A stretch of 64,000 nt of DNA from Streptomyces sp. NBC_01255 (GCF_036226445.1 NZ_CP108474.1:5518001-5582000), one strand, 5' to 3'; counted from the first letter of the stretch, positions 53,657 to 63,204 are shown. Numbers and translations are program-made. The notes: a model not told the origin generated them from the letters alone.

Positions 53657-54646
53657 GGGCCTGGCCCGGCGCTGGCCCAGGCCAGGCGTCGGGTCCAGGT
53701 ACACGCGGCGGATCGCCGGGAACCGCTCGTGGAGCTGGGCCTCGGCGTCCTCGCAGGCCCATTCGATCTGCTCCGCCGAGGCGACGTCCCGGAAGTCGAT
53801 CTTCGCGGCGACCAGGACCTCGGAGGGCCCCTGGATGAGGGTCGTCAGCTCGACGACGTCCACGATGTGCGGGACGGTGAGCAGTTCCTCGCGGACCGCT
53901 TCCCGCATGGAGCGGGGCAGCGGCCGGCCGATGAGCAGTTCGGCGTTGGAGCGGCCGAGGACCCAGGCCACGTACACGAGCAGGACGCCGATGAGGATCG
54001 AGGCGACGCCGTCCCAGACGCCGGAGCCGGTGATCTGGCCGCCGAGCAGGCCGCCTGCCGCCAGCATGAGGCCGGCCAGGGCGGCCGAGTCCTCCATGAC
54101 CACCGCCTTGACGGTGGTGTCGGCGGTGAACCGCAGATAGCGGTTGAGCGGGGCCTTCATCCGTTCCGCCTCGGCCTGGACCTGCTTGATCCCGGTCCGC
54201 AGGGAGAAGCCCTCCAGGACGAACGCGACGCCGAGGACGATGTACGAGACGAGCGGATCGCCGAGCTCCTCGCCGTGGACGAGGGTGTGGATGCCGTCGT
54301 AGATCGAGAAGACCGCGCCGCCGACGAAGGTCGCGACGGCCGCCAGCATCGCCCACACGTACCGCTCGCCCGCGTACCCGACGGGATGGTCCTCGTCGGC
54401 GGGCTTCTCGCTCCGCTTGAGCGCGGTGAGCAGCATGCCCTCGGTGACGGTGTCGGCGACCGAGTGCGCGGCCTCCGACAGCATCGCGCTCGACCCGCTG
54501 ATGACACCCGCGACGGCCTTGGCGACGGCGATCCCGAGGTTCGCCGCCGCCGCCACGATCACGGTGAAGGTGCTCTCGCCGTTCCCGGCGCCTGCGCTGT
54601 TCTCCGCGCTTGCGCCGGTCCCCGGGTTTTCGCCGTTCTCCGCCAT
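53642..54646 (-). CDS. Cation diffusion facilitator-family divalent metal exporter
   Basis: 334 residues, CDF fold with six membrane helices. Helix 2 carries SSAMLSEAAHSVADTVTEGM, whose His-x3-Asp is the classic metal site. A later helix carries VVMEDSAALAGLMLAAGGLL, and a C-terminal cytoplasmic domain ends the protein (VDVVELTTLIQGPSEVLVAA, IEWACEDAEAQLHERFPAIR). By family it exports Zn, Fe, Mn or Co in exchange for protons; the metal cannot be told. The ATG at 54646 has no ribosome-binding site and lies 22 bp after the thioesterase stop. Confidence 0.92.
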   Translation of the reverse strand: MAENGENPGTGASAENSAGAGNGESTFTVIVAAAANLGIAVAKAVAGVISGSSAMLSEAAHSVADTVTEGMLLTALKRSEKPADEDHPVGYAGERYVWAMLAAVATFVGGAVFSIYDGIHTLVHGEELGDPLVSYIVLGVAFVLEGFSLRTGIKQVQAEAERMKAPLNRYLRFTADTTVKAVVMEDSAALAGLMLAAGGLLGGQITGSGVWDGVASILIGVLLVYVAWVLGRSNAELLIGRPLPRSMREAVREELLTVPHIVDVVELTTLIQGPSEVLVAAKIDFRDVASAEQIEWACEDAEAQLHERFPAIRRVYLDPTPGLGQRRARPSEEA

Positions 54647-54668
54647 GATCGGACGGTATGTCCGATCA

Positions 54669-55556
54669 TCAGCGCGGAACGCGAACGACACCCTCCTGGA
54701 TGACGGAGATCGCCAGCTTCCCGTCCTGGGTCCAGATCCGGGCCTGGCCGAGTCCGCGCCCGCCGGAGGCGGAGGGGGACTCCTGGTCGTAGAGGAGCCA
54801 TTCGTCGGCCCGGAAGGGCCGGTGGAACCACATCGCGTGGTCGAGGGAGGCCCCGACGACGTCGCCGACGGCCCAGCCGCCCCGCCCGTGCGCGAGCAGG
54901 ACGGAGTCGAGCAGCGTCATGTCGGAGACGTACGTCGCCAGGCAGACGTGCAGCAGGTGGTCGTCGGCCAGTTTGCCGTTCGTACGGAACCACACCTGCG
55001 AGCGCGGCTCGCGCGGCTCCCCGACGGAACCCCAGGGCGGGGTGTCGGCGTACCGCAGGTCCACCGCGGCCCGCGCCTCGACCAGCCGGTTCGCGACCTC
55101 CGCCGGCAGGTGCCGGGGCAGCATCTCGGCGGCCGTCGGCAGCGACTCCGGGTCCGGCGCGGCCGGCATGTCCGACTGGTGGTCGAGCCCCTCCTCGTAC
55201 GCCTGGAAGGAGGCGGAGAGGTGGAAGATCGGCTGCCCGTGCTGGACGGCGACGACCCGGCGGGTGGTGAAGGAACGGCCGTCACGGATGCGGTCGACCG
55301 TGTAGACGATCGGCGCGCCCGGGTCCCCGGGGCGCAGGAAGTACGCGTGCAGGGAGTGCGCGAGACGGTCTTCGGGCACGGTCCTGCCCGCCGCCACCAG
55401 GGCCTGGGCGGCCACCTGGCCGCCGAAGACGCGGGGGACGACGGCGGAGCGGGACTGGCCCCGGAAGATGTCCCGCTCGATCTGCTCAAGGTCGAGCAGA
55501 TCGAGCAGGGCATCCAGGGCATCCGGAGCGCGGTGCTCGTCGTGCGGGTCGGGCAC
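54669..55556 (-). CDS. tesB: Acyl-CoA thioesterase II (TesB family)
   Basis: 295 residues in a double hotdog fold. The N-terminal ALDALLDLLDLEQIERDIFR and FGGQVAAQALVAAGRTVPED lead to HSLHAYFLRPGDPGAPIVYT, the typical active-site strand of TesB. The second hotdog contains VLLAHGRGGWAVGDVVGASL, DHAMWFHRPFRADEWLLYDQ and ARIWTQDGKLAISVIQEGVV. The GTG at 55554-55556 lies 5 bp after the acyl-CoA dehydrogenase stop, so the two form an operon acting on acyl-CoAs. The start has no strong ribosome-binding site and probably relies on coupling. Confidence 0.93.
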   Translation of the reverse strand: MPDPHDEHRAPDALDALLDLLDLEQIERDIFRGQSRSAVVPRVFGGQVAAQALVAAGRTVPEDRLAHSLHAYFLRPGDPGAPIVYTVDRIRDGRSFTTRRVVAVQHGQPIFHLSASFQAYEEGLDHQSDMPAAPDPESLPTAAEMLPRHLPAEVANRLVEARAAVDLRYADTPPWGSVGEPREPRSQVWFRTNGKLADDHLLHVCLATYVSDMTLLDSVLLAHGRGGWAVGDVVGASLDHAMWFHRPFRADEWLLYDQESPSASGGRGLGQARIWTQDGKLAISVIQEGVVRVPR

Positions 55557-55561
55557 TTGGA

Positions 55562-56719
55562 CTACAGGCCCATCGACTTCGCGATGATCGACTTCATGAT
55601 CTCGCTGGTGCCGCCGTAGATGCGGTTGACGCGGTTGTCGGCGTACAGGCGGGCGATCGGGTACTCGTTCATGTAGCCGTAGCCGCCGTGCAGCTGGAGG
55701 CAGCGGTCGATGACGCGGTGCGCGACCTCGGTGCAGAAGAGCTTGGCGCTCGCGGCCTCGGCCGGGGACAGCTCGCCGGCGTCCAGGGCCTCCAGGGCGC
55801 GGTCGGCGACGGCCTCGGCCGCGTCCACCTCGGCCTGGCAGGCGGCCAGCTCGAACTTGGTGTTCTGGAAGGAGGCGACCGGCTTGCCGAAGACCGTGCG
55901 GTCCGTGACGTACTGCTGGGCGAAGCGGACGGCGGCCTTGGCCTGGGCGTAGGCGCCGAAGGCGATGCCCCAGCGCTCGGAGGCCAGGTTGTGGCCGAGG
56001 TAGTAGAAGCCCTTGCCCTCCTCGCCCATCAGGTCCTCGACCGGGACCTTGACGTCGACGAACGCCAGCTCGGCCGTGTCGGAGGTGCGCAGGCCCAGCT
56101 TGTCCAGCTTGCGGCCGATGGAGTAGCCCTCGGACTTGGTGTCCACGGCGAAGAGCGAGATGCCGAAGCGGCGGTCGTCGGCCGACGGGGCGGACGTACG
56201 GGCGCAGACGATCACGCGGTCGGCGTGGACGCCGCCGGTGATGAAGGTCTTCGAGCCGTTGAGGACGTAGTGCGTGCCGTCCTCGGAGAGCTTGGCGGTG
56301 GTCTTCATGCCCGCGACGTCGGAGCCGGTGCCCGGCTCGGTCATCGCCAGCGCCCACATCTCCTCGCCGGTGACGAACTTCGGCAGGTAGCGCTTCTTCT
56401 GCTCGTCGGTGGAGAGCATCTTGATGTAGGGGAGGGCGAGCAGCACGTGCACGCCGGAGCCGCCGAACTGGACGCCCGCGCGCGAGGTCTCCTCGTACAG
56501 GACGGCCTCGAACTTGTGGGTGTCCAGGCCCGCGCCGCCGAACTCCTCGGGCACGTTGATGCCGAAGATGCCCAGCTCGCCGAGCTTGTCGTAGAACTCG
56601 CGGGGCGCCTGGCCCGCCGCGAACCACTCGTCGTAGACGGGGACGACCTCGGCCTCGATGAAGGCGCGGATGGTCTCCCGGAACGCCTCGTGGTCCTCGT
56701 TGAATACGGTACGGCGCAC
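55562..56719 (-). CDS. Acyl-CoA dehydrogenase, second copy
   Basis: 385 residues from a GTG at 56717-56719 with an excellent GGAGGAG site. Signature motifs are ALAMTEPGTGSDVAGMKTTA, LNGSKTFITGGVHADRVIVC and the C-terminal LQLHGGYGYMNEYPIARLYA followed by NRIYGGTSEIMKSIIAKSMG. It resembles short/medium-chain dehydrogenases of fatty acid oxidation rather than the isovaleryl type. It is the first gene of an operon with tesB. The promoter region carries a near-palindrome similar to the KstR2-type site (56758-56771). Confidence 0.93.
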   Translation of the reverse strand: MRRTVFNEDHEAFRETIRAFIEAEVVPVYDEWFAAGQAPREFYDKLGELGIFGINVPEEFGGAGLDTHKFEAVLYEETSRAGVQFGGSGVHVLLALPYIKMLSTDEQKKRYLPKFVTGEEMWALAMTEPGTGSDVAGMKTTAKLSEDGTHYVLNGSKTFITGGVHADRVIVCARTSAPSADDRRFGISLFAVDTKSEGYSIGRKLDKLGLRTSDTAELAFVDVKVPVEDLMGEEGKGFYYLGHNLASERWGIAFGAYAQAKAAVRFAQQYVTDRTVFGKPVASFQNTKFELAACQAEVDAAEAVADRALEALDAGELSPAEAASAKLFCTEVAHRVIDRCLQLHGGYGYMNEYPIARLYADNRVNRIYGGTSEIMKSIIAKSMGL

Positions 56720-56757
56720 GGTGCGTCTCCTCCGGGTGTGCGGGGCGGGCCCAGTTG

Positions 56758-56771
56758 TCTAAGCGCTTGCT
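56758..56771. promoter_or_regulatory. Candidate TetR-type operator upstream of the acyl-CoA dehydrogenase gene
   Basis: On the minus strand AGCAAGCGCTTAGA, with the central AAGCGCTT perfectly palindromic, lies 39 bp before the start codon. It matches eight of ten defined positions of the mycobacterial KstR2-type consensus AnCAAGnnCTTGnT. No TetR gene is adjacent, so the regulator would be encoded elsewhere. Confidence 0.45.
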
Positions 56772-56801
56772 CAGGGTTGTGGGTACGAAGTTACCGACCA
56801 G

Positions 56802-57956
56802 TCAACCCCTCTGTCCAGAGCTCGCGCTTGTGATCCAGCGCCTACCGACGGCGTCGTACTCGTGGACCGGCCTCCCCGCGATCCCGCTCGTACGGAACGG
56901 CTTCCCCGCCCCGTCCGCGATCCGGACCGTGCCCGAGCGGCCCTCCGAGCTCCACTCCAGCTCCAGGTACCAGCGGCAGTCACACCCCGCCGCCCCCGCC
57001 GAGACCAGCAGCTCCTCCGGCTCGGCGGCGCTGACCACGTACGGGAAGGAGACCGCCGGGAGCGGCCGGCCCTCCTCCCCGGAGGCGTCGTACCCGTCCA
57101 GCGCCCGCGCCACCGGTCGCGGCCGGTCCAGGTCCACCTCGAAACGGCGCGGCGTCACCGCCCCGCCGCACCCCTCGTCCATCCGGTACGCCGCCCACGG
57201 CAGCGGCGCGCCCCGCTCCACCACCCGCACGTGCAGCGCCTGGAGCACCACCGCCGCCGCGCCCTTCCCCTGCACCGACACCCGCACCAGCGTCTCCCCG
57301 CCGTCCACGGCCCCCTGCGCCGCCGCCCAGCTCCGCGCGTCGGCCGCCTCCGGCGGGGGAGGGGGCGTCCGCTCCACGAGGTAGGTGTGCCCGCACCCGT
57401 TCTTCCAGATGTGCGAGGCGACCGTCCACGTCAGCGGCGCCGGTGGTTCGGCGGCCCGCTCCCGGGTCTTCCCGGGCAGGAGTACGGCTCCGAGCGTCAC
57501 CGTCCCCACGACCGCCAGCGCCCCGCCGACCAGGCCCACCCACCCCCACCGGCGCCTCCGCCGCTTGGACGGGAGGCCCGGCACGCGCGCGTGCACGGGT
57601 TCCAGCTCGGGCTCGGACGCAGGCTCCGGCGCCGGCTCGGGCTCCGGCGCCGGCTCGGGCTCCGGGCCGGGCTCGGGCTCCGCGTCGGGCTCCGGCACCG
57701 GCGGGCGACGGGTGCGGTCCGCGCGGCTCCAGGCCACCTCCAGGGCCCGCCGCTCCTCCTCGTCCGCCCCGCACAGCAGGGCGAGGCGGTCGACCACGGC
57801 GAACTCCTCCGGGACGGTCGCGCCCGAGCAGTAGCGGTGGAGGGTGGACGCGCTGACGCTCAGGCGCCGGCCCAGCGCCTCGTAACTGCGCCCGTCCCGC
57901 GCCTTCAGCGCGCGCACGACCCGCGCGAACTCCTCGACGGCGGCGTCCTTCGGCAT
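56802..57956 (-). CDS. Membrane-tethered XRE-family regulator with extracytoplasmic domain
   Basis: 384 residues from an ATG at 57954-57956 behind AAGGGGGA. An N-terminal XRE HTH (EALGRRLSVSASTLHRYCSG, about 25-45) is followed by a Glu-Pro-rich linker with EPAPEPEP-type repeats (86-120) and a basic stretch. A single transmembrane helix comes next (WGWVGLVGGALAVVGTVTLG, about 137-160), then an extracytoplasmic domain of 220 residues with four cysteines (KNGCGHTYLV, DEGCGGAV, AGCDCRWY). The layout indicates one-step signalling from the outside to DNA. It diverges from a gene for a secreted 202-aa protein, a possible target or ligand. Confidence 0.85.
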   Translation of the reverse strand: MPKDAAVEEFARVVRALKARDGRSYEALGRRLSVSASTLHRYCSGATVPEEFAVVDRLALLCGADEEERRALEVAWSRADRTRRPPVPEPDAEPEPGPEPEPAPEPEPAPEPASEPELEPVHARVPGLPSKRRRRRWGWVGLVGGALAVVGTVTLGAVLLPGKTRERAAEPPAPLTWTVASHIWKNGCGHTYLVERTPPPPPEAADARSWAAAQGAVDGGETLVRVSVQGKGAAAVVLQALHVRVVERGAPLPWAAYRMDEGCGGAVTPRRFEVDLDRPRPVARALDGYDASGEEGRPLPAVSFPYVVSAAEPEELLVSAGAAGCDCRWYLELEWSSEGRSGTVRIADGAGKPFRTSGIAGRPVHEYDAVGRRWITSASSGQRG

Positions 57957-58119
57957 TCCATCCCCCTTGACCCTGCGTCCCACGCTTCACGTCCTTGCAC
58001 GTCAGCGGGGGTGGAATGGTTCCGGGACGGATGGTGGGCGCGTCACCGTTGCAGGCGGCGGGCGCCGGCCCGACGCTGGTTGAGCACTGACCGAACGACC
58101 CGACGGGGGATCCACCACC

Positions 58120-58728
58120 ATGAACAAGCTCCGTACCGCATTCGCCGCCACCGCCGCTGCCGCCCTGGGCCTCGCCGCCCTCGCCACCGCCCCGGCGCAG
58201 GCCGCTGCCCAGCCCGCCTTCCTCGCCGCCTCCCAGATGCCGCCGTCGTCGACGCCGTGGACCGCCACACAGGTCTTCACCGGCATCCCGGAGAACGGCG
58301 GCGCCCTCTGCGCCCCGTACAAGATCCCGGCGCAGAACACCCGCTACCGCGAGTTCAACACCGAGCTCGACACCAACGGCGTCCAGATCACCACCGTCGC
58401 CCGCACCGAGGCCGACGCCGTGAAGCTGGTCGACACCCTTCGCAAGGCCCTCGCCGGCTGCGGCCCCCTGCTGGAGCGGCAGAACCCGGGCCTGCACGCC
58501 GTCAGCGCCTCCCACGGCAAGCTCGCCGTCGAGGAGGGCGCCTGGGTCTACAGCCTGGACACCGCCGACCCGCAGATCGGCAACACCGACATCCACCTCT
58601 TCTCCGTCGGCCGCGACGGTCGCACCGTCACCCTCGTCCGCTGGGGCCAGATGGGCGACTTCAAGGACGCCCCGCTGACGGCCTTCAAGACGACGACCCG
58701 TACTGCCGTGAACAAGCTCTGGTCCTGA
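58120..58728 (+). CDS. Secreted protein of unknown function, sensor/PknH-like domain
   Basis: 202 residues. The signal peptide KLRTAFAATAAAALGLAALA and following residues end near 28, at AQAAAQ. The mature domain of about 170 residues (WTATQVFTGIPENGGALCAP, YREFNTELDTNGVQITTVAR, ADAVKLVDTLRKALAGCGPL) has two cysteines suggesting a disulphide and a mixed alpha/beta pattern. The latter part resembles extracellular PknH-type sensor or lipoprotein domains, although I would not call this certain. It diverges from the tethered XRE regulator, with both starts separated by about 160 bp. Confidence 0.82.
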   Translation: MNKLRTAFAATAAAALGLAALATAPAQAAAQPAFLAASQMPPSSTPWTATQVFTGIPENGGALCAPYKIPAQNTRYREFNTELDTNGVQITTVARTEADAVKLVDTLRKALAGCGPLLERQNPGLHAVSASHGKLAVEEGAWVYSLDTADPQIGNTDIHLFSVGRDGRTVTLVRWGQMGDFKDAPLTAFKTTTRTAVNKLWS

Positions 58729-58922
58729 CGCAGTGTCACCCTGGCGCGCACTGAACTACCCAGAGTGACAGTGGAGTCGCAGAGTACCCCCATTCGGGGG
58801 ATACTGGGACGGGAGTTTCCGACGTCGGCACGCTCGCGCGACGAGCCGAGCAGCCCATCCGTCATCAGGCCGGTACCGGTCGGGGGGACCGATTTTCCGC
58901 ATGTGATGCGAAAGGACGCGTC

Positions 58923-59963
58923 ATGGAACTCGAATCCCTCCCTCTCGAATCCCTCCCTGACGAGGTCGTCGCGGAGATCGAAGTACGGGACCGCTGGAGG
59001 CGCGCAACGGCCGCCGACGGCATGGAATTCCTCGTCACCGACATCGGGCGGTGGCCACTGGGCAAGACGGTGCGGGTCGCGTTCCTCGACGGGGACGACC
59101 AGTTGCACGCGGACATCGCGGGAGCGACGAAGCAGATCACCGACGCCTGCAACCTGACACTCGACTTCGGGCAGAACGGCGGGCCCGGAACGTTCCGGCG
59201 ATGGACCACCTCCGACACCGCCCTGGCCGCCGAGATCCGGGTCAGCTTCGACCTGCCGGGCTTCTTCTCCCTGGTGGGCACCGACAGCACGGACAGTGTC
59301 ATCGGTGCGGGAGGAGGCCCGGTCGGCGGCAACCCCGGCCAGCGCAGCCTGAACCTCGGGCAGTTCGCGTCGAACAGGCCGGCCCAGTGGGAGGGCACCG
59401 TGCGGCACGAGTTCCTGCACGCACTGGGGTTCCACCACTCCCACCAGAACATGCGCGGCACCTGCGAGGGCGAGTTCCGCTGGGAGGACCCGGCCGGGTA
59501 CGTCATCACGCAGGACCCGACCGGTGCCTTCGTGGCGGACGCCCAGGGTCGGCAGCCCGGCATCTACACGTTCCTCGCGGGTGCGCCGAACCGGTGGCCG
59601 CGCGCGAAGGTGGATCACAACCTGCGCACCGTGGACGCCCCGGATCTCGTCGCCGGGCCCTTCGACGCGAAGTCCGTGATGCTGTACCGGTTCCCGGCGT
59701 TCTTCTACAAGTCCACCCCCAGCAGCTGCGCGCCGGCCGGTAACGGGCAGAACCTGTCCGACGGCGACAAGCGCGGGCTCGACCTGCTGTACCCGCACAC
59801 CATGGGCGCGTTGGCGGACCGTCAGGCCCGTGCCGACGCGGTCCTGGAGGCGCTCGGGGTCGGTCCTGAAGGGGTTCCCGGTGCGAACGGCGGCGACCTG
59901 GCCGAGGCGTACCGCAGCCGGGTCGAGGAGTTGGCCGCCGCCCAGGCCGCGGGTGTCCACTGA
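58923..59963 (+). CDS. Metzincin-like zinc metalloprotease without signal peptide
   Basis: 346 residues. The zinc site HEFLHALGFHH (162-172) exactly follows the metzincin pattern HExxHxxGxxH, and a Met-turn-like SVMLYRFP lies about 80 residues later, as in astacins and related M12-type proteases. The N-terminus (MELESLPLESLPDEVVAEIE) is acidic and contains no signal peptide, so the protein is cytoplasmic or exported by another route; the first 40 residues may be a propeptide. The last 60 residues are helical. A short hairpin (58787-58800) lies about 120 bp upstream. The substrate is unknown. Confidence 0.85.
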   Translation: MELESLPLESLPDEVVAEIEVRDRWRRATAADGMEFLVTDIGRWPLGKTVRVAFLDGDDQLHADIAGATKQITDACNLTLDFGQNGGPGTFRRWTTSDTALAAEIRVSFDLPGFFSLVGTDSTDSVIGAGGGPVGGNPGQRSLNLGQFASNRPAQWEGTVRHEFLHALGFHHSHQNMRGTCEGEFRWEDPAGYVITQDPTGAFVADAQGRQPGIYTFLAGAPNRWPRAKVDHNLRTVDAPDLVAGPFDAKSVMLYRFPAFFYKSTPSSCAPAGNGQNLSDGDKRGLDLLYPHTMGALADRQARADAVLEALGVGPEGVPGANGGDLAEAYRSRVEELAAAQAAGVH

Positions 59964-59987
59964 CCCGGGCCGAGCAGGGGCGACGCC

Positions 59988-60025
59988 CCGGAATCACCGC
60001 CGCGACACCGGGGCGGTGATTCCGG
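59988..60025. terminator. Hairpin between the protease and pucR genes
   Basis: 59988-60001 pairs perfectly with 60012-60025 (14 bp) around a 10-nt loop, between convergent stops at 59963 and 60050. Confidence 0.9.
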
Positions 60026-60049
60026 TGACGGCGTCCTGGGCCCCGCCTC

Positions 60050-61528
60050 TCACAGGGACTTGAGCGCGAACCACAGCTCCATACGGACGTCCGGGTCGTC
60101 CAGGTCCCGGTCCAGGAGTGCGGCGCAGCGGGTGATCCGCTGGCGGACGGTGTTGCGGTGCAGGCCCGTCGCCACCGCCGTCCGGTCCCAGCTGCCGTGC
60201 AGCGAGAGCCACACGCGCAGGGTCTCGGCGAGTGGCTCGGCCAGCGGGGCGAGGAGGGCGCGCGCGTGGGCGGTGGCCTCGTCCGGGTCCACCAGGGCGG
60301 CGATCCCGCCCGGGCGGTGCCGGAGCAGATCCGCCCCGGTCGCCTCCGCCCGCCGCAGGGCTCGCGCCGCCTGCACGTCGGCCGCCGCGAGCTCGCACGC
60401 CTCGACGGGGGCGCTCACCCCCAGCGTCCAGCCGGTCTGGGCGGTGACGGGGGAGGAGACGGGCAGGAGCAGGCGTACGGCTCCGAGCGCCGCCCCCGGA
60501 GCCGTACCGCCCGAGCCTGCCGCCCCCGGAGCCGTACCGCCCGTGTCCGCCAGTGGCGTCCCCAGCGCCGCAGCCAGCGAGGCCGCCGCGAACGGGGTGC
60601 CGTCGCCGCCCGAGGCGTGGACCACCGTCCACGGGCCCGGGCCCAGTGTGTCCGCGATCTCCGCCGGGGCCGCGCCGAGCAGCAGCCGGACCAGGGCCCC
60701 GTCCCGTACGGTCGCGTCCGCGCCCCGGTGCGGGGCCGTCAGCAGGGACAGCAGGACGACCGCGACCCCCGCGATCGTGTGGTCCCCGGGGCCGCGCCGC
60801 TCCGTCGCCACCCCCAGCGTCAGCCCGTCCCCGCCGCCGAGCGCGTACGCGGCGAGCCGGAGCCCGCCGCCGTCCCCGCTCGCCGAGGCGGGGCCGCCCG
60901 GGCGCGGGCCGAGGACGCCCGCGAGGTCCCGCAGCGCCCGGGCCGCCTCCGCCGGCACCTCCCGGCCGGCCGCCGTCGACTCCGTACCGTCCGCCCCGAA
61001 GAGCACCGCCCGTCCCCCGAGCCGTGAGGCGAGCGCGCCGAGCACCGCCGGGACAGGCGCCGGCCGGGCCGCGGCCGCCGCCAGGGACTGCTGTGCCTCG
61101 GTCACCCGGCGGAGCTCGTGCAGCCGGGCCTCCGCCATCAGCCGCCACAGCGCCCGCGCCACCGCCGTGAAGGGGGTCTTCGGCGGTACCTCGACCAGGG
61201 GGAGGCCGCGCCGTGCGCAGGCCTCGACGAGCTCCGCGGGGACCGTGTCGTACACCGGCGTCACGCCGAAGGCGAGCGCCGCCGCCCCCGCCTCCACCAC
61301 CCGCTCCACGTAGTGCGCCGGGTCGGTGAGCAGGACGCCCGCCGTCATGAGCAGCTCACCGCCGAGGAGGTACGGATACGGGTCGGCCATCTCCGAGGTG
61401 TGCACCCAGTGGATCGAGACGTCCTCGGGGCCGGCGAGCAGCCGCAGCCCGAGGTCCCGCCGGGCGAGCAGCGCGGCCAGCGAGACCGGCGGCGCGGGAG
61501 GGGTGGCGGCGGTCTCGGCGGAGGTCAT
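60050..61528 (-). CDS. PucR-family transcriptional regulator
   Basis: About 492 residues. An N-terminal PucR sensory domain (LRLLAGPEDVSIHWVHTSEM, ELLMTAGVLLTDPAHYVERV) is followed by a long Ala/Gly-rich central region with low-complexity GGTAPGAAGS-type repeats. A GGDEF-like middle segment leads to the C-terminal HTH_30 (LRVWLSLHGSWDRTAVATGL, HRNTVRQRITRCAALLDRDL). ATGs at 61534 and 61528 are both possible; the latter has GAAGGG nine nt upstream. Such regulators often control purine or amine use. Divergence from a symporter and a ureohydrolase gene makes those likely targets. Confidence 0.9.
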   Translation of the reverse strand: MTSAETAATPPAPPVSLAALLARRDLGLRLLAGPEDVSIHWVHTSEMADPYPYLLGGELLMTAGVLLTDPAHYVERVVEAGAAALAFGVTPVYDTVPAELVEACARRGLPLVEVPPKTPFTAVARALWRLMAEARLHELRRVTEAQQSLAAAAARPAPVPAVLGALASRLGGRAVLFGADGTESTAAGREVPAEAARALRDLAGVLGPRPGGPASASGDGGGLRLAAYALGGGDGLTLGVATERRGPGDHTIAGVAVVLLSLLTAPHRGADATVRDGALVRLLLGAAPAEIADTLGPGPWTVVHASGGDGTPFAAASLAAALGTPLADTGGTAPGAAGSGGTAPGAALGAVRLLLPVSSPVTAQTGWTLGVSAPVEACELAAADVQAARALRRAEATGADLLRHRPGGIAALVDPDEATAHARALLAPLAEPLAETLRVWLSLHGSWDRTAVATGLHRNTVRQRITRCAALLDRDLDDPDVRMELWFALKSL

Positions 61529-61710
61529 GGTCATGGGCCCTTCGTACATCCCCCGCCCGGACAGTGGAGGAAACGTACACTTCTTCGTCGCTTTCCGGCC
61601 ACCTACTGTCGTGACATCCCAGGGCCGCGGGTACGGGCGGATGTCCCCGCGATCGACACCTGGGTCATTCCCCCGCACGACACGCCACCGAGGTTCGCGA
61701 AGGAGGCCCC

Positions 61711-63204
61711 ATGGCCGTCGACTACGCAGTGATCGCCCTGTATCTGGCCGGCATGCTGGCGATGGGCTGGTGGGGCATGCGCCGGGCCAAGTCCAAGAGC
61801 GAGTTCCTGGTCGCCGGCCGCCGCCTCGGGCCCTGGATGTACTCCGGGACCATGGCCGCCATCGTCCTCGGCGGCGCCTCCACCATCGGCGGTGTCGGCC
61901 TCGGCTACAAGTACGGCCTCTCCGGCGCCTGGATGGTCTTCGCCATCGGCCTCGGCCTGCTCGCCCTCTCCGTCTTCTTCTCCGCCCGGATCGCGCGGCT
62001 GAAGGTCTACACCGTCTCCGAGATGCTCGACCTGCGCTACGGCGGCCGGGCCGGCGTCATCTCGGGCGTCGTCATGTGGGCGTACACGCTGATGCTCGCG
62101 GTCACCTCGACCATCGCCTACGCCACGATCTTCGACGTCCTCTTCGACCTGCCGCGGACCGTCGCGATCGTCCTCGGCGGCACCATCGTCGTCGCCTACT
62201 CGACCCTCGGCGGCATGTGGTCGATCACCATCACCGACATGGTCCAGTTCGTGGTGAAGACCATCGGCGTGCTGCTCCTGCTCCTGCCGATCGCCGTCGT
62301 CAAGGCCGGCGGCTTCGCCGAGATGAAGGCCGCGCTGCCCACCTCGTACTTCGAGCCCCTCGGCATCGGCGGCGAGACGATCTTCACGTACGTGCTGATC
62401 TACACCTTCGGCATGCTCATCGGCCAGGACATCTGGCAGCGGGTCTTCACCGCCCGCACCGACAAGGTCGCCAAGTGGGGCGGCACCGTCGCCGGCACCT
62501 ACTGTCTGGCGTACGCGCTGGCCGGAGCCGTCATCGGCACCGCGGCCAAGGTGCTCTACCCGAACCTGCCGAGCGCCGACGACGCCTTCGCGACCATCGT
62601 CAAGGACGAGCTGCCGATGGGCGTCCGGGGCCTGGTCCTCGCCGCCGCGCTCGCCGCCGTCATGTCCACCTCCTCCGGCGCGCTCATCGCCTGCGCCACC
62701 GTCGCCAACAACGACATCTGGTCGCGGCTGCGCGGAACCCTGGCGGAGGCCAAGGACGACCACGACGAGGTGAAGGGCAACCGCCTCTTCATCCTGATCA
62801 TGGGCGTCGCGGTCATCGTCATCGCCATCGCCCTCAACGACGTCGTCCAGGCCCTCACCGTCGCCTACAACCTGCTGGTGGCCGGGCTCCTCGTGCCGAT
62901 CCTCGGCGGACTGCTCTGGCGCCGCGGCACCGTCCAGGGCGCGCTCGCCGCGGTGACCGTCGGCGGCCTCGCCGTCATCGGCCTGATGTGGGCTTACGGA
63001 ATCCTTGCAAATGAGCCCGTTTACTATGGTTTGTTGGCATCGCTCGCCGCATATGTGATCGTTTCCCTGGCGACCCGCCCGACGGACGCCGCCGTGCTCG
63101 CGCACTGGAGGGCCCGGCTCGCGGGCCAGGACACCACCGGCCAGGACGCCACCGGAGCACCGGAGCCGGAGGCCGGGGCCGTCCCGGCGGCCGCGACCGG
63201 CTGA
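61711..63204 (+). CDS. Sodium:solute symporter (SSS family)
   Basis: 497 residues with about 13 membrane helices ([80 protein letters not shown]). The early [16 protein letters not shown] and later [14 protein letters not shown] match the SSS family, which uses Na+ to import sugars, amino acids, vitamins or other small solutes. It begins 183 bp from the divergent pucR gene. The following ureohydrolase gene starts 65 bp downstream, so the likely substrate is a guanidino compound or related amine; this is inferred from neighbours. Confidence 0.92.
   Translation: MAVDYAVIALYLAGMLAMGWWGMRRAKSKSEFLVAGRRLGPWMYSGTMAAIVLGGASTIGGVGLGYKYGLSGAWMVFAIGLGLLALSVFFSARIARLKVYTVSEMLDLRYGGRAGVISGVVMWAYTLMLAVTSTIAYATIFDVLFDLPRTVAIVLGGTIVVAYSTLGGMWSITITDMVQFVVKTIGVLLLLLPIAVVKAGGFAEMKAALPTSYFEPLGIGGETIFTYVLIYTFGMLIGQDIWQRVFTARTDKVAKWGGTVAGTYCLAYALAGAVIGTAAKVLYPNLPSADDAFATIVKDELPMGVRGLVLAAALAAVMSTSSGALIACATVANNDIWSRLRGTLAEAKDDHDEVKGNRLFILIMGVAVIVIAIALNDVVQALTVAYNLLVAGLLVPILGGLLWRRGTVQGALAAVTVGGLAVIGLMWAYGILANEPVYYGLLASLAAYVIVSLATRPTDAAVLAHWRARLAGQDTTGQDATGAPEPEAGAVPAAATG

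Noticed and set aside
57590..57720. A GC-rich repetitive stretch resembling a satellite.
   Set aside because: It codes for the Glu-Pro linker of the tethered XRE regulator.
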